Of a stretch of 64,000 bases of DNA, positions 20,390-30,935 are shown piece after piece. This DNA is from Sphaerulina vaccinii (lineage: Eukaryota > Ascomycota > Dothideomycetes > Mycosphaerellales > Mycosphaerellaceae), in the NCBI GenBank assembly GCA_022570795.1, contig JAKUDP010000016.1:62001-126000 (forward strand). The letters are read 5' to 3'. A model generated the notes under the pieces. The model was not told where the DNA came from. It was given only the letters and a program-made list of their open reading frames with translations, and did no database searches. The first letter of the stretch is position 1, and the number at the start of each line of letters is the position of its first letter. A program made the position numbers and the translations under genes.

Positions 20390-22405
20390 ATGTCAACGCC
20401 TTCATCTCACCCAGTACCTCAACCTTCCAGCGCCTCGAAGAAAGCTGCTCATAACATTGGCACACCACACACCACCACTCCCCGAAGCGTCCCCTCACCA
20501 GCCGCAACGCGCAAAGAGCAATCAGGAAAGACGCCTGTGAATCATCCGACGGCAAGCAGCAGCCATGGCAGTAAGACGCTGGCCTCCACGCCCATGATGC
20601 ATTCTCTGAGCCAGTCGGGCACTGGTCTAGGTTCGTCACCTGGTCAAGGACACTTTGGCACACCAGGAAGCAGCGCATTGCATGGCTTGGGCGTGGAAAT
20701 GGGTAGCGGCTTGACACCAAATCTCTACGCGAGTGGTGGCATACCAACACCCGAGCTACAGCAAGCTATGGGCGGGAACATGAACTTTACCGTCAGCGAG
20801 ATCATGGGCACGGGACGCAAGCGCAACGAAGATGAAGAGAGGAATGCCAAAATGGGAAGCATCATGAAGAAGATTGGCAAGACGACAGGCAGAGTCACGA
20901 TAGATGGCATACAGAGGATCGCTAAGAGGGTGGGGCTCAGTGCGCCTGGCTATGATGACAGTGCTAGCGAGATTGTCATGGCTGGACCAGCTGAAAAGAT
21001 GATGGTGATCGTGAAGATGCAAGACGACATCGTGGGCTCGATCGCCCCGGAGATCTTCATTTGTGAGAGTCAGAAGGCACCAGAGGAGCAGGCCATGGGT
21101 CAAGCGGCAAGCAAGGTGCTGAAACAGGATTTGACTGTCTCCAACGGAATTCTGCTGCAATCGAGTCTGGATAACTTCGCGACGAGCCTCGATCGGCTGG
21201 CAAGAATGGATAGGCTGTCTAAGGGGCAGGTGGACTGTTTCGAGGCAATCAACGGACTGCACACTAGCTTGAAGAAGCTATATGAGCTGGAGAAGAGTGC
21301 AGTTAAGGCGCTGCGAGAGCTGAGGGGTGACGATGCTGACGAGAAGGCGGAGCGCGAAGTCCTGCGCAAGCGAAGCGGTAAGCCGTCGATCCACGATGGC
21401 AAGATCGGACTGTCTCTGGACTACTGGACAAGCAGTGCAGAAGACGATGAGGAGCAGGAAGACGACAAGATATGGAGTCTACGCATCGAAGCTCAGAAAT
21501 GTTTAGCTGGCACGTACCAGTCGCTGCGAGTTTCTGACGCTTGGCTGCCCGACACATTCGACTTGCCACCTTCAGAGAACCAGCAGGACCTTCCATGGCA
21601 GAACCCACCCAACACACTCGTTAGCATCAATGCAGCAGCCGCCGGAAGTGATGCCATGGCCATCGACGGTGGTGAACAACTGCCAGATCTACGCTTCGTC
21701 GCCAAGCTAGACCCGCCTCTTCTCCTACCATTACAGACTGCCGCAGGCGTTCTTGGCCTTCTTGGTGAAGAAATCTCGGTACACACCAACTATCCCATAT
21801 ACCACCTCCACTTGCTCGGCATCAGATCACGAGATTCCACGCTGAAGGTCATGTCTGAGAACAAGGTCCTATTGCGAGATGACGAAACACAAAACTTGCA
21901 TGAGAATGTTCTTGACGTCTCGAAGGCCGACTTTTGCTACATCCTGGAGGAAGTCCCGTTCGGCCATCCGAGAGAACTGATTGAGTTGCTGCCTGTGTTG
22001 AGACAGTGGGCAAGCGTGTCGAAGATACTCAAACACACATTCCAGCATCCTCAGACGAGTCATGATGTACCGACTCGACAGCTTGCAGAGACGAACCTGG
22101 ATGATATGCTGGCTGAGGCCGGTGATCGAACGGAGCGGGAGAAGGTCAGAATCGACGTGACATTTGCAAGTAATGCTTCAACTGTCCCTACGATAGCTCG
22201 ACCTAGCTTTTCTTTGACTTACAGTGCTGCTACCGAGGACGGGACGAATGCTGTTGTCTTTCAGGTTCTGCCGAATGGGGAGATTGTGGTCAACGAGTGT
22301 GGTGTTGCTGGGGATGATGAGGCGAAGAAGATGAAGAGCGCGAAGATTCTGCATGCTTGGGAGGATGTTGGTACGTGGGTGGAGTGGTTAAGGGAGCAGA
22401 ACTGA
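20390..22405 (+). CDS. MED1: Mediator complex subunit 1
   Basis: 671 aa in one exon. The N-terminal 140 residues are low-complexity Ser/Thr/Pro. The Med1 domain begins near NAKMGSIMKKIGKTTGRVTI and IQRIAKRVGL and continues with MMVIVKMQDDIV, DCFEAINGLHTSLKKLYELE, and the C-terminal EDVGTWVEWLREQN. This is the arrangement in filamentous-ascomycete Med1, a middle-module subunit bridging activators and RNA polymerase II. Nuclear localisation is inferred. The start is the first ATG in the frame after a CT/CA-rich leader. Confidence 0.85.
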   Translation: MSTPSSHPVPQPSSASKKAAHNIGTPHTTTPRSVPSPAATRKEQSGKTPVNHPTASSSHGSKTLASTPMMHSLSQSGTGLGSSPGQGHFGTPGSSALHGLGVEMGSGLTPNLYASGGIPTPELQQAMGGNMNFTVSEIMGTGRKRNEDEERNAKMGSIMKKIGKTTGRVTIDGIQRIAKRVGLSAPGYDDSASEIVMAGPAEKMMVIVKMQDDIVGSIAPEIFICESQKAPEEQAMGQAASKVLKQDLTVSNGILLQSSLDNFATSLDRLARMDRLSKGQVDCFEAINGLHTSLKKLYELEKSAVKALRELRGDDADEKAEREVLRKRSGKPSIHDGKIGLSLDYWTSSAEDDEEQEDDKIWSLRIEAQKCLAGTYQSLRVSDAWLPDTFDLPPSENQQDLPWQNPPNTLVSINAAAAGSDAMAIDGGEQLPDLRFVAKLDPPLLLPLQTAAGVLGLLGEEISVHTNYPIYHLHLLGIRSRDSTLKVMSENKVLLRDDETQNLHENVLDVSKADFCYILEEVPFGHPRELIELLPVLRQWASVSKILKHTFQHPQTSHDVPTRQLAETNLDDMLAEAGDRTEREKVRIDVTFASNASTVPTIARPSFSLTYSAATEDGTNAVVFQVLPNGEIVVNECGVAGDDEAKKMKSAKILHAWEDVGTWVEWLREQN

Positions 22406-22864
22406 TAGTGCTACATGCACTAGGAGAGACTGTCCAATGTCTCGTGGAGCTTGAGTTTACCGTGGCGTCAAGGCCACAGACAGATTCATTGCAACACATA
22501 CGCGCTAATCATAGATACTTACTTACCTTCTACTTGTAGACATGAAATAGGAACACGGCACACCAACGTGCTCAACAAGCTCATATCGTCTCGCATAACG
22601 TCAACTCAAGCTACAGTCATCATTGATATGTCTTGGCGTCGTCCACTTCGGCCGAAGCGAAGGAAGACCCACTGATCAACAACAATGCGCCACACGACAC
22701 TAGCGACGTAGCACGACATTTTGACAGCCCTTGCCGGACGATCTACCGGATAGGCATACAGAACAGAGAAGTTCCACACTTTGCTGCATCTTCTTCCTTG
22801 TCGCAGACATCAATCATGATCAGCGGCTACAATTGTTTGTTGTTGGACCGCTTCTAACCTCAAT
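22406..22864. other. Intergenic region between MED1 and the MFS gene
   Basis: About 460 bp, no gene recognised. Contains the MFS promoter; no clear TATA box. Confidence 0.3.
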
Positions 22865-24520
22865 ATGCCCGGAACAGAAGCTGGAGCCGAACAGAGACAG
22901 CGTACGTGCGCCGATATCGCTGGAGCTGGATATGAGTCGAAGAATGAGGACAAGAAGAAGAATCATACGACCACAGAGTCTGGAGCTGAGAAGGACGATG
23001 GATATGACAATGGCCTCCCACTCCAACCAACCACAACCCAATCCTCCTCTCTCCCATTATCTCAAGCAAGAACAATCCTCCTCGTAATAGTCCTAACAGG
23101 CGCCGCATTCCTCAACACCCTCTCAGTCCAAGCCTGCGTTATCATCCTCCCAACCATAGGCCTTGACCTGAACATCCCAGCTGCTCGTCAACAATGGATC
23201 GTTTCAGCTTACAGCCTCACATTCGGCTGCTTCCTGCTCCTCTGGGGCCGTCTAGCAGACGTCTACGGCAAACGCCTAATCTTCATCTGGGGTTCTGCAT
23301 GGGTTTGTCTCATGACCCTCATATGTCCTTTCGTCACCAACGAAATCGGCTTTGATGTCCTTCGCGGTCTGCAAGGCTTGGGTGCTGCTGCGAATGTCCC
23401 GACTGCGATTGGGATTTTGGGTGTTACGTTTCAGCCGGGGAAAGCGAAGAATTATGCTTTTGCGACGTATAGTGCTGGAGCACCGCTTGGAAGTGTGTTT
23501 GGGAATTTCCTAGGTGGGCTGGTAGGACAGTATGCGACTTGGAAGTGGGTCTTCTGGATCTTGGCTATTATGGCTGCGCTCGTCACGGTAGCAGGGCGCT
23601 TTTTGATACCTCTTCCGAGGGTTCAAGTCACTGACAAAGACTTGAAAGGTGCTGTGGATTGGCCCGGTGGTGTGATCGTCACAGTTGGGTTGGTCATCTT
23701 GCTATTCGCGTTGACGGAGGGGAATGTGGTTGGATGGGCGAGACCTTGGATTCCAGTGTTAATCGTGCTGTCCGTGCTACTGATCGCGACATTCGTGTGC
23801 TGGCAATTATATCTGGAAAAGAAAACTCCGCGGCGGCCGCTGATGAAGGTGACAATCTTCAAGAACACGCGAGTCTCGGCAGCTATGTTGATCATGGCGC
23901 TGTTCTTCTCGTCCTTCAACTGCTTTCTGGTCTTCGCGACATACTTCTACCAGGACTATCAAGGACTTGATGCGATTCATACGACTATTCGATTCATCCC
24001 AACTGGTGTCGTGGGCGTGATGACGATCTTTGTCACGTCTCAAATCCTGGCGAGGATCAAGGTCAATTACATCCTCATGTTTGGCACGATGTGTTGTGCG
24101 ATCTCAGGCTTAGTCTTCGCGGTACCTATACCTCCTGATACGACATACTGGGCTTGGGGATTCATCGCAATGTGTCTTTCCGTCTTCGGTGCAGACACTT
24201 TGTTTCCATCACTCTTACTCTTAGTAGCTCACTCCCTACCACGAGAAGACCAAGCCATGGGCGGAGCGATGATCAACGCAGTTGGACAGATTGGCAGAGC
24301 CATTGGACTCGCAATCGCTACAGCGATTCAGGTCGCTGTACAAGAGAGCCAACAGGGCTCTGATGCTGCTATTGAGGGAGGTGATGCTCGAGGCAATCCT
24401 GCGTTCCTTGCTGGTCTGCGAGCGGCAGAGTGGTTGAACTTTGCGACTTGTTTGGTAGCGTTCTTGATAGCAACAGTTGCCATGAGAGGAGCCGGCAAAG
24501 TTGGCGCGGCTAAGAGATAG
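22865..24520 (+). CDS. MFS transporter, DHA2-type (14 membrane segments)
   Basis: 551 aa. A hydrophilic N-terminus of about 68 residues precedes many hydrophobic segments starting ILLVIVLTGAAFLNTLSV. Motif A between TM2 and TM3 is intact: GRLADVYGKR (residues 128-137). The sequence QQWIVSAYSLTFGCFLLLWG and the later AFATYSAGAPLGSVFGNFLG are typical of fungal DHA2 drug:H+ antiporter-like proteins. Family members export toxicants or carry small substrates at the plasma membrane; the substrate here cannot be told. The gene is intronless. No biosynthetic genes flank it, so a metabolite-cluster role is not supported. Confidence 0.85.
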   Translation: MPGTEAGAEQRQRTCADIAGAGYESKNEDKKKNHTTTESGAEKDDGYDNGLPLQPTTTQSSSLPLSQARTILLVIVLTGAAFLNTLSVQACVIILPTIGLDLNIPAARQQWIVSAYSLTFGCFLLLWGRLADVYGKRLIFIWGSAWVCLMTLICPFVTNEIGFDVLRGLQGLGAAANVPTAIGILGVTFQPGKAKNYAFATYSAGAPLGSVFGNFLGGLVGQYATWKWVFWILAIMAALVTVAGRFLIPLPRVQVTDKDLKGAVDWPGGVIVTVGLVILLFALTEGNVVGWARPWIPVLIVLSVLLIATFVCWQLYLEKKTPRRPLMKVTIFKNTRVSAAMLIMALFFSSFNCFLVFATYFYQDYQGLDAIHTTIRFIPTGVVGVMTIFVTSQILARIKVNYILMFGTMCCAISGLVFAVPIPPDTTYWAWGFIAMCLSVFGADTLFPSLLLLVAHSLPREDQAMGGAMINAVGQIGRAIGLAIATAIQVAVQESQQGSDAAIEGGDARGNPAFLAGLRAAEWLNFATCLVAFLIATVAMRGAGKVGAAKR

Positions 24521-24579
24521 ATTGCAAATTGATATTGCGAACGATCAAAGTGATCTAGTGATCTCACTCAGCCTTTTTG

Positions 24580-24850
24580 TCTTTGTTTTGGTTTCGAGAG
24601 TGCAGTTCGAAGTCGAGATCGCCAAGTATGCTGTAACTTTGCTGACTCCAGGGGCTGCTAATGTGCCAAGCTGCGTCCATTTCTGAAATTCTTGAGTATC
24701 GGGCAAAGCGTAACGAGGTAACTGTTAGTAGCATGGCGGTCAAGGTCTTCTCGAGTCTCTCGAGGTGAATATCTCCATCTTCCCCCGGTGGTAGGCATTT
24801 TTGATGTTGTTTGGTGTGACATGTTGTATCAGAGAGTGCAAGGTACATGT
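24580..24850 (-). pseudogene. Relic related to the broken gene at 13.7-15.0 kb
   Basis: On the minus strand the stretch with TSLRFARYSRISEMDAAWHI and SILGDLDFELH aligns in order with TLYRTLKTSRDDLACWQSWQ and GVLGGFDFKYH of the other copy. The DNA also matches: TCTTGAGTATCGGGCAAAGC here against TCTTGAGTGTCCGGTAAAGC near 14870. Only the N-terminal third is recognisable. No start or downstream exon was found. Confidence 0.45.
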
Positions 24851-25886
24851 AAGTTCAACACTGCAAGCAGCAGCAGACTTCTTCTCTACATCTCACACAT
24901 TTACAAGTATCCCGGTCACAACTGCCATTGAATCATGATGTCACACTGACCGCAGCTTCCGAATCCGCGACTACACGACTGAAGGCTCTAGGAAAATGGG
25001 ATCGCCGGCACACGCGGTCTCTGCTCTGAGCTGCATGGGTCGTAATGAGTAACATAGAGCTCTCGGCGTATGGCCTGACCTTTCCGTCCGCACGTCCAAG
25101 ATTCTTAGCGTCGCAGCTTCGCTTAAGCAGCGTAGACAATGTTGGAAAGTGGAGAGGCGACAACGATCAAGCCAGCTCATCTACACAAGAGTACTCCTAT
25201 TCTAGAAATGGACGAAGGAACATGGACAAGAAGTGCCCTACTCAAGCTTTCGATAATCACTACGATATGACCTATCCGACTTGTTCTCCATATCTCACGT
25301 CGCCCAATCGACATTCGTCTCTCCGCTGCAGGACAGTTTCCACCATTTCAAGTGCCAGTATCAGGACAACGAAGTCGATGGTCTGCACATGAGTGCAAAC
25401 TCCAATCCTCCCCAAGCTCACATACGTGCGAAGTAAATTCAATACCAATGTGACCACTACATCTGATCGCGATTGCTCAGCATGCCACTCAATGGAAATC
25501 GACCAAGACATTTACAGCGACAATTGACCGACTTCAGGCAGTCTCACTTGCCTGACTTGCCTGTCAGAGACAACATCCTGTGCGTTATATGTCGCGGGGT
25601 GCTGATAGTTTTGTTACAAGCTCATTACGTGGAGTTCTCTTCTCTCCTCTGTCCCGCAACAAAAGAGTTCGACATGCCATTGATTATGGAAATCCTTGGT
25701 GGCACAGCTGATAGGCTTCGGCATAGGCACTCTCATTGCGTCTCCAGCTTCAGAGATCTTTGGATGATACCTCTTTGTTCAGCATAAAGCGTCCATGACT
25801 TGATTCCGCAGTCTGGAAACACATGCAGATACAAGGCTCGCACTCTTTTGGGGGCGTTTGCTTAATGCCAAGCTATGGCGTACAGA
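24851..25886. other. 1 kb without recognised gene
   Basis: Lies between the relic and the 3' end of the NLR gene. Only short open frames without domains. Confidence 0.3.
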
Positions 25887-28800
25887 TCAGCCAGAATCTA
25901 TCGTCTTCCGTAACGTCGCAGCTTTTTCGAATATATCGAAACACTTGAATATGGATGGAAATACGAACCTCCTCTCGGGGCACTTATCACAGTAACTGAT
26001 CATCGCATCGTGATCAACCTCCATGAACATTAAATGCCGGATCTGGTTCTGACAGTCTCCGCAGACATGGGGCCAAAACCCGTAGCTCTCCTCAAGCACT
26101 TTGCCAGAACAATGAATGGTCTGCTGCACATGAGCTGTGGCGTTAACATGCTTGATACAGTCCGAGCAGATGTTGAAGTCCAAGCATTGCAAGCACGTGT
26201 GTCGTACGTATGTGATCGGTTTTTTGCACTCCGAGCAAACCCTTCCGCAGTAATTGCCTTGGTGCTTGTCAAAGTTCCCATATCGGAAGTTCCGGTACAG
26301 GCCAGGTAACCTGCGTACAGCATCCTGATGGATGAGTCGACGCAGGATAGCAAACTCATCTCCGCGCCCGGAGTCCAAGTTTGTGTATTGGGGCATGCTC
26401 TGCGCTGACAGGTGACAGAATATCGCAGCATGCTGCTCCGTGAAGAAGGGCAAGAATTCTGTCCTCCAGGCCTGTTCAGGTACCAGCTGTGCGTAACGCC
26501 GCCATTGTGCTCCGACACGACGATCAAGTAAGTCACAGAATATTGGAGATGTGAACAACATATGCAGAGGAGTCTCGCCGTCGTGGTTCTTAGAAAGCGG
26601 GTTCGCATTCTGCTCAAGCAGGAGCTTGAGCATTGGACCCCCAGATTCCCACTCGCTCAGGTCAGTCGCATACCCTCGAATGGCGTGATGCAAAACAGTC
26701 GAGCCCAAATCGTCCTCATCATTGGCTGAAGCCCCTGCTAGCAATAGAAGACGAGCAATCTCAAGTTGACCACACTTAACGGCAGTCATTAGAGGATTTT
26801 CAACACCGGAGTGCTCCCCGCGTGTTAGAGCACCCACATTCAACAAAACTTGGGCCAAAGGTGAGTTCCCGGCCTGAACAGCGAGTGACAGTAGCTTACT
26901 GCGTGTTGAAGCGCCGGCTTCGAACAAAACCTCGAGGATAGATGGATCCCAGATCACAGCGGCGAGTGGCAGTGTCGTACAACGCGGTGAGGCGCCCGCC
27001 TCCAACAGAACCTGGATCACATGGAAGTTCCCGGCTCCAATTGCAAGTGAAAGTGGAGTGTGATCAGTTGCATTCACATCTGCAGAATGCTGGATCAACA
27101 ATCCTACGACGTATACGTTCTGGCACTCACAAGCGATATGCAGTGCGGTTTCGCCGTTATTGTTCGTTGCGTCCAAGTCTGATTGGCCTTTCACGGCAAA
27201 GCAAATGAAAGCGCGGTCATGACGCCGTGCAGCGATGTGCAGAACCGTGTCTCCACTGCGACATGAGGGCGAGACAGATGCCAGGCGATGGAGTAGTAAG
27301 CGAACCGTTGCGGAGTCCATCACCTTGGCCGCATACGAGAACAGGGTTCGTCCGTCTTCAAAATCGTCATGTACAGCACTGATAGCTTCATGTAAGTTTA
27401 GGATGGGGCTCTTGGGTGATAGGAGATAGCGGAACCACGGCTCAACTCTCAGCAAACAAGCATGCCACAGAGGATTACGAATGATAAATTCGCGCAGCTC
27501 GGGACTCTCGTTGAGAGTGTAATCGGACCATGCTGCCCTTGCAAGAGAATCCACATCGGAGAAGAATGAGTCCGCGAACACTGCCTGCAGATGCTCGGGA
27601 ATAAGCCGAGCGTGAGCAATCACGTTGGATGCGGCGTAATCCAGCAAGGAGCCTTTGAAGTCCTCATCATGATCAGAATATAACAGTGGGTCAGGCCAAC
27701 TTTGCAGATCTTTGTCCTTGATGCACTGAACGCATGTGCTCAGAATATCCAGATTGGTTCTCGGAAGATCCACCCGCCAATGCTCGAGCTCCGAATCAGT
27801 ATCAATTTCTTGACGAAGAAGATAGTCTCGAGCGGATTGATGAACCAGAAAGATCTGGCCGTCTCGAACGTTCACAATTGGTCCACATTCGCTGATAAGG
27901 TCGTCAACATCCTGCCCTGTCACGTTCTTCGCTGGTAAGTCGGGTTTGAGCACTCCAGCCACTTCGGAGATGTAGAGAGGGCGAACCGCGACTGCCGCCC
28001 AGCAGAGAATAGTCCGACATTGTGGTCTACAAAAGTCTTTGATTCGGCGCAGCATACGTGCATATAATGCTGGCAGTCCAGCAGGCAAGTCTGACAAACA
28101 CTCCTCAAGACCCAGTCGAGTATTTTGCTTGAAGAGCTCTGCGAAGGCAAACCCTATCCACATGAACGTGCCTTGGGCACGCTTCGCCAATGTGCTGCGT
28201 AACTCTTTGCGAAAGGAGTCGTCCAGTCGAAGCTGTCGACCTTTCTGCTTGGTAAGGTCCTCGATTTTCTCGGTTACGAACAGATTGATGTCGTGGCTGA
28301 CTGATTCGTCGTTGTCTGGGTCCAGACTTAGCGTTGTGAATGCTTCAAATTCGTATAGCGGCCGGCTCAACACCGCGACACGAAGTGAAGCAATTCGTTT
28401 GCGTTCAGCCAGTTTGCGACTCAGGTAATAGAATGTGTCTTCGGAACATTCGTCCAACCCGTCCAAGACGCAGATGATGGTCCCAGTATCCTCAGCGTCG
28501 GCTATGGAAGTTAGAATCGCCCACAAGGTATCTGGCGTGGAGAGCACAGCGCCATAACGTTCGGGCTCTGTCATGTAAGGTGTAAGATAAGCTGCAAAGC
28601 CTGGGTTGCTCCGCAGGAGATGATAAAGCACGCCACGCAAGACAGAGCTGACGTTGTTGCGCTTTACATTCTCGTTGAGACAAAAGAAGTATGTTATGGT
28701 ATTTAGCTGCTTTCGCCTCCAGATGGGAAATGATGAAGTCTGCAAGCATTGTTTTGCCCTTGCCAGGGCCGCCAGTGATGGAGAGGATACTCGTGTCACC

Positions 28801-28974
28801 TCGAGTCCAGGCTGGAAAACTCTCGTCCTTCAGGATCAGGTCTAGGCCGAGTTGAGGTCTCGCGGCCGCCAAGACGAAACGCTGAGTGTCAAATTGTGTG
28901 GTGGCAATCACATGAAAGAGGTGATAACAAATGTATGAGCATACAGGAGTCTCTCTCTTGCTGATGTCGAGCAT
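25887..28974 (-). pseudogene. NACHT-ankyrin NLR-like gene with a single-base frameshift
   Basis: The upstream frame carries the P-loop GGPGKGKT followed by MLADFIISHLEAKAAK. The downstream frame (25887 to about 28705) continues with TITYFFCLNENVKRNN and the Walker B-like CVLDGLDECS, both standard in fungal NACHT proteins. The two frames meet at an AAA near 28705; dropping one A would join them, and no intron fits. After NACHT come about seven ankyrin-type repeats (for example GETALHIACECQNVYVVGLL) and a C-terminal zinc finger with CSECKK..CLQCLDFNICSDC resembling a ZZ finger. There is no N-terminal effector domain; the first ATG in the frame is at 28974 and a stop lies upstream. It could be a recently disabled gene or contain a sequencing error. 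Family role: intracellular self/non-self recognition. Confidence 0.75.
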
Positions 28975-29163
28975 CTCTCTTCCTTGTTCCTTGTCGTCGC
29001 CGTGACGCAACTCGGCCAATGCACTTCAGCTTCTCGATTCCTCGCGAACCTTCTTTCTGCCAAACAACAACAACAACAATATCATGTCAACACACGATGC
29101 ACAGCTAAAGAGAGCTGAGTGAGAAAGCGTTCTTGTTCCAACAACATCGACGAGGAAAACACA

Positions 29164-30000
29164 ATGGCAGAAGAACACCTCTACGGCTCGTGTTCTTGCG
29201 AACGAAACCAGTACATGATCACAATTCACCCTACAGCAAGCAGCAATGCACGCGTCTTCTTCGACAATACCTCTGTCAGCAGTAAGTTGTCTACCATACC
29301 ATATCTAGCGGATACAATACAGTATACTGACACCAGCCGACCAGGAAGAGCTCAAGCAGCACCACTCGCAGCCTGGCTTCGCGTGCCTCTAGACTGGTAC
29401 AGTTCGACCACATACGCCTACTACGACAATGAAAGTCACAGCTCGATCAAGAAGACATATCACACTCCACCGACACAGTCAAACCTTCCACCCACACGAC
29501 GACAGTTCTGCGGGTACTGCGGCACGACTCTGACCGCGTGGAACGAAGCAACCCATTCGAGAGGCTATGGTAGCAACAGCTCGGACTATCTGGACGTCAC
29601 ACTTGGCTCGCTCCTTAACGAGAGCTTGGACAAGTTGGAGACGCTCAGTATCTTGCCGTCTGAGCCTGATTCTGAAGAGGAAGAGTTACAAGGTACAGCT
29701 GCAGGCGTGAGACAAGCAAGTCTCGAGGAACCACAACAAGAGTCAGGAGTGTCAGTGCCAGTGCGGACATCACGACAATCTCTGCACCGCATGAATGATC
29801 GTGGTGTACCCTATTTCGAAGAGCTCATCGAGAACAGCCGCCTTGGTCGTATCCGAAGACAGGTTGGTGGTCACACTTCACCCGACGGCTCTTCGAGCGT
29901 GCGATGGGAAGTCATCGAGACAGTCATGGGGAGTGACGATGGTCAGAGAAGCTCAGGAAATGGCTCTTCGCCTAACAAGCGTCAGAGGCTGGACTTGTAG
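29164..30000 (+). CDS. GFA/CENP-V domain zinc protein (two exons)
   Basis: The GFA fold binds zinc through paired cysteines: CSC (C10, C12) at the N-terminus and CGYCGTTLTAW later. Exons are 29164-29281 and 29345-30000. The 63 nt intron (GTAAGT..CCAG) is preferred because its removal brings TSVSRRAQAAPLAAWLRVPL into the family pattern, whereas reading through adds 21 foreign residues. Product 257 aa. The C-terminal half is acidic then Ser-rich and ends in a basic NKRQRLDL. Family members are related to the glutathione-dependent formaldehyde-activating enzyme, but activity for such fungal proteins is unproven. The ATG at 29164 follows an A-rich context. It is divergent from the NLR-like gene, with about 190 bp between. 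Confidence 0.8.
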   Translation: MAEEHLYGSCSCERNQYMITIHPTASSNARVFFDNTSVSSKLSTIPYLADTIQYTDTSRPGRAQAAPLAAWLRVPLDWYSSTTYAYYDNESHSSIKKTYHTPPTQSNLPPTRRQFCGYCGTTLTAWNEATHSRGYGSNSSDYLDVTLGSLLNESLDKLETLSILPSEPDSEEEELQGTAAGVRQASLEEPQQESGVSVPVRTSRQSLHRMNDRGVPYFEELIENSRLGRIRRQVGGHTSPDGSSSVRWEVIETVMGSDDGQRSSGNGSSPNKRQRLDL

Positions 30001-30935
30001 CAGGATCTGCAGCTCGCTCGGAAGAGGTCATGCGATGAGCAGGACCTTCAACGTCGAAGTCTGAGCTTCAAGCGACGACTACCAAGTCTGTCGCTGTTGC
30101 GGCAATCGAGTATGGTATAAGACGTTATGCTATGGCCCCGCAACGGATATCTGGACTTAAGTAATGGACAAGCAGTGAGATGTACGTATCGAGACTCGAG
30201 TTTACACTGTTACAGCATATCTCAACCTGACAAATGCACAGAGATACCAGCATCGCTCATTCCGAAGCCTGGGTTACACGATGGCCTGTGTCAGGATCAT
30301 GTCTTCAGTGGCGCAAAACATGTCGCAAGTATATCTCTCCAGCACTATACGACTTCTCCTTCTACCTTCTCTTCATTTCCGTCACCTCTACATTTCTTCG
30401 TCTCACTATACGCAAATCATCATCAAACATATACACTGACTCGCTTCGTCCATCTGGAGCGAGTGTGGCTTCCATCGAACATGCAATGGTCAACGCCACC
30501 TCGTGATGCGCATTGCATTCTGGACAGACTACGACCGATATGGAAACAAAGCCCACACCATCGCGACTTCTTTGAGCATTACACATTGAATAAAGGACTG
30601 CCTTTTGTTGTCTCTCTGCCCTTGTCTCAACAACAAGGAAGTGACCTACGACACAATGATCTTGTCTCTGGTCTGCAGGACAAAGAATGAGCAATACATA
30701 TGGCCACCAAGAGTCGCCCTGCCTTAGCAGACCATCACTTCACTTTTACGGATAGCAGACCATCACTTCACTTTTACGGACTTCGCTTCAATCTTGCCAA
30801 GCCTTTCATCTACGGACTCTCGATAGCTGGACTATCGAGCGAAAGGACTTGCACAGATACAAGCGAGTCTGAAGTGGTCAACTACGATTTCTACGACATC
30901 TACGAATCTCCCGATACCTCTCCTCTCCTGCCTCA
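30001..30935. other. Intergenic region with a 29 bp tandem duplication
   Basis: A plus-strand open frame of 187 codons (30127-30690) has no domain and is interrupted in character by low-complexity stretches, so I do not call it. At about 30727-30780 AGCAGACCATCACTTCACTT and the following TTACGGA occur twice in tandem. Confidence 0.35.

Noticed and set aside
30127..30690. Open frame of 187 codons
   Set aside because: No domain, composition unlike the flanking real genes, overlapped by open frames in other phases.
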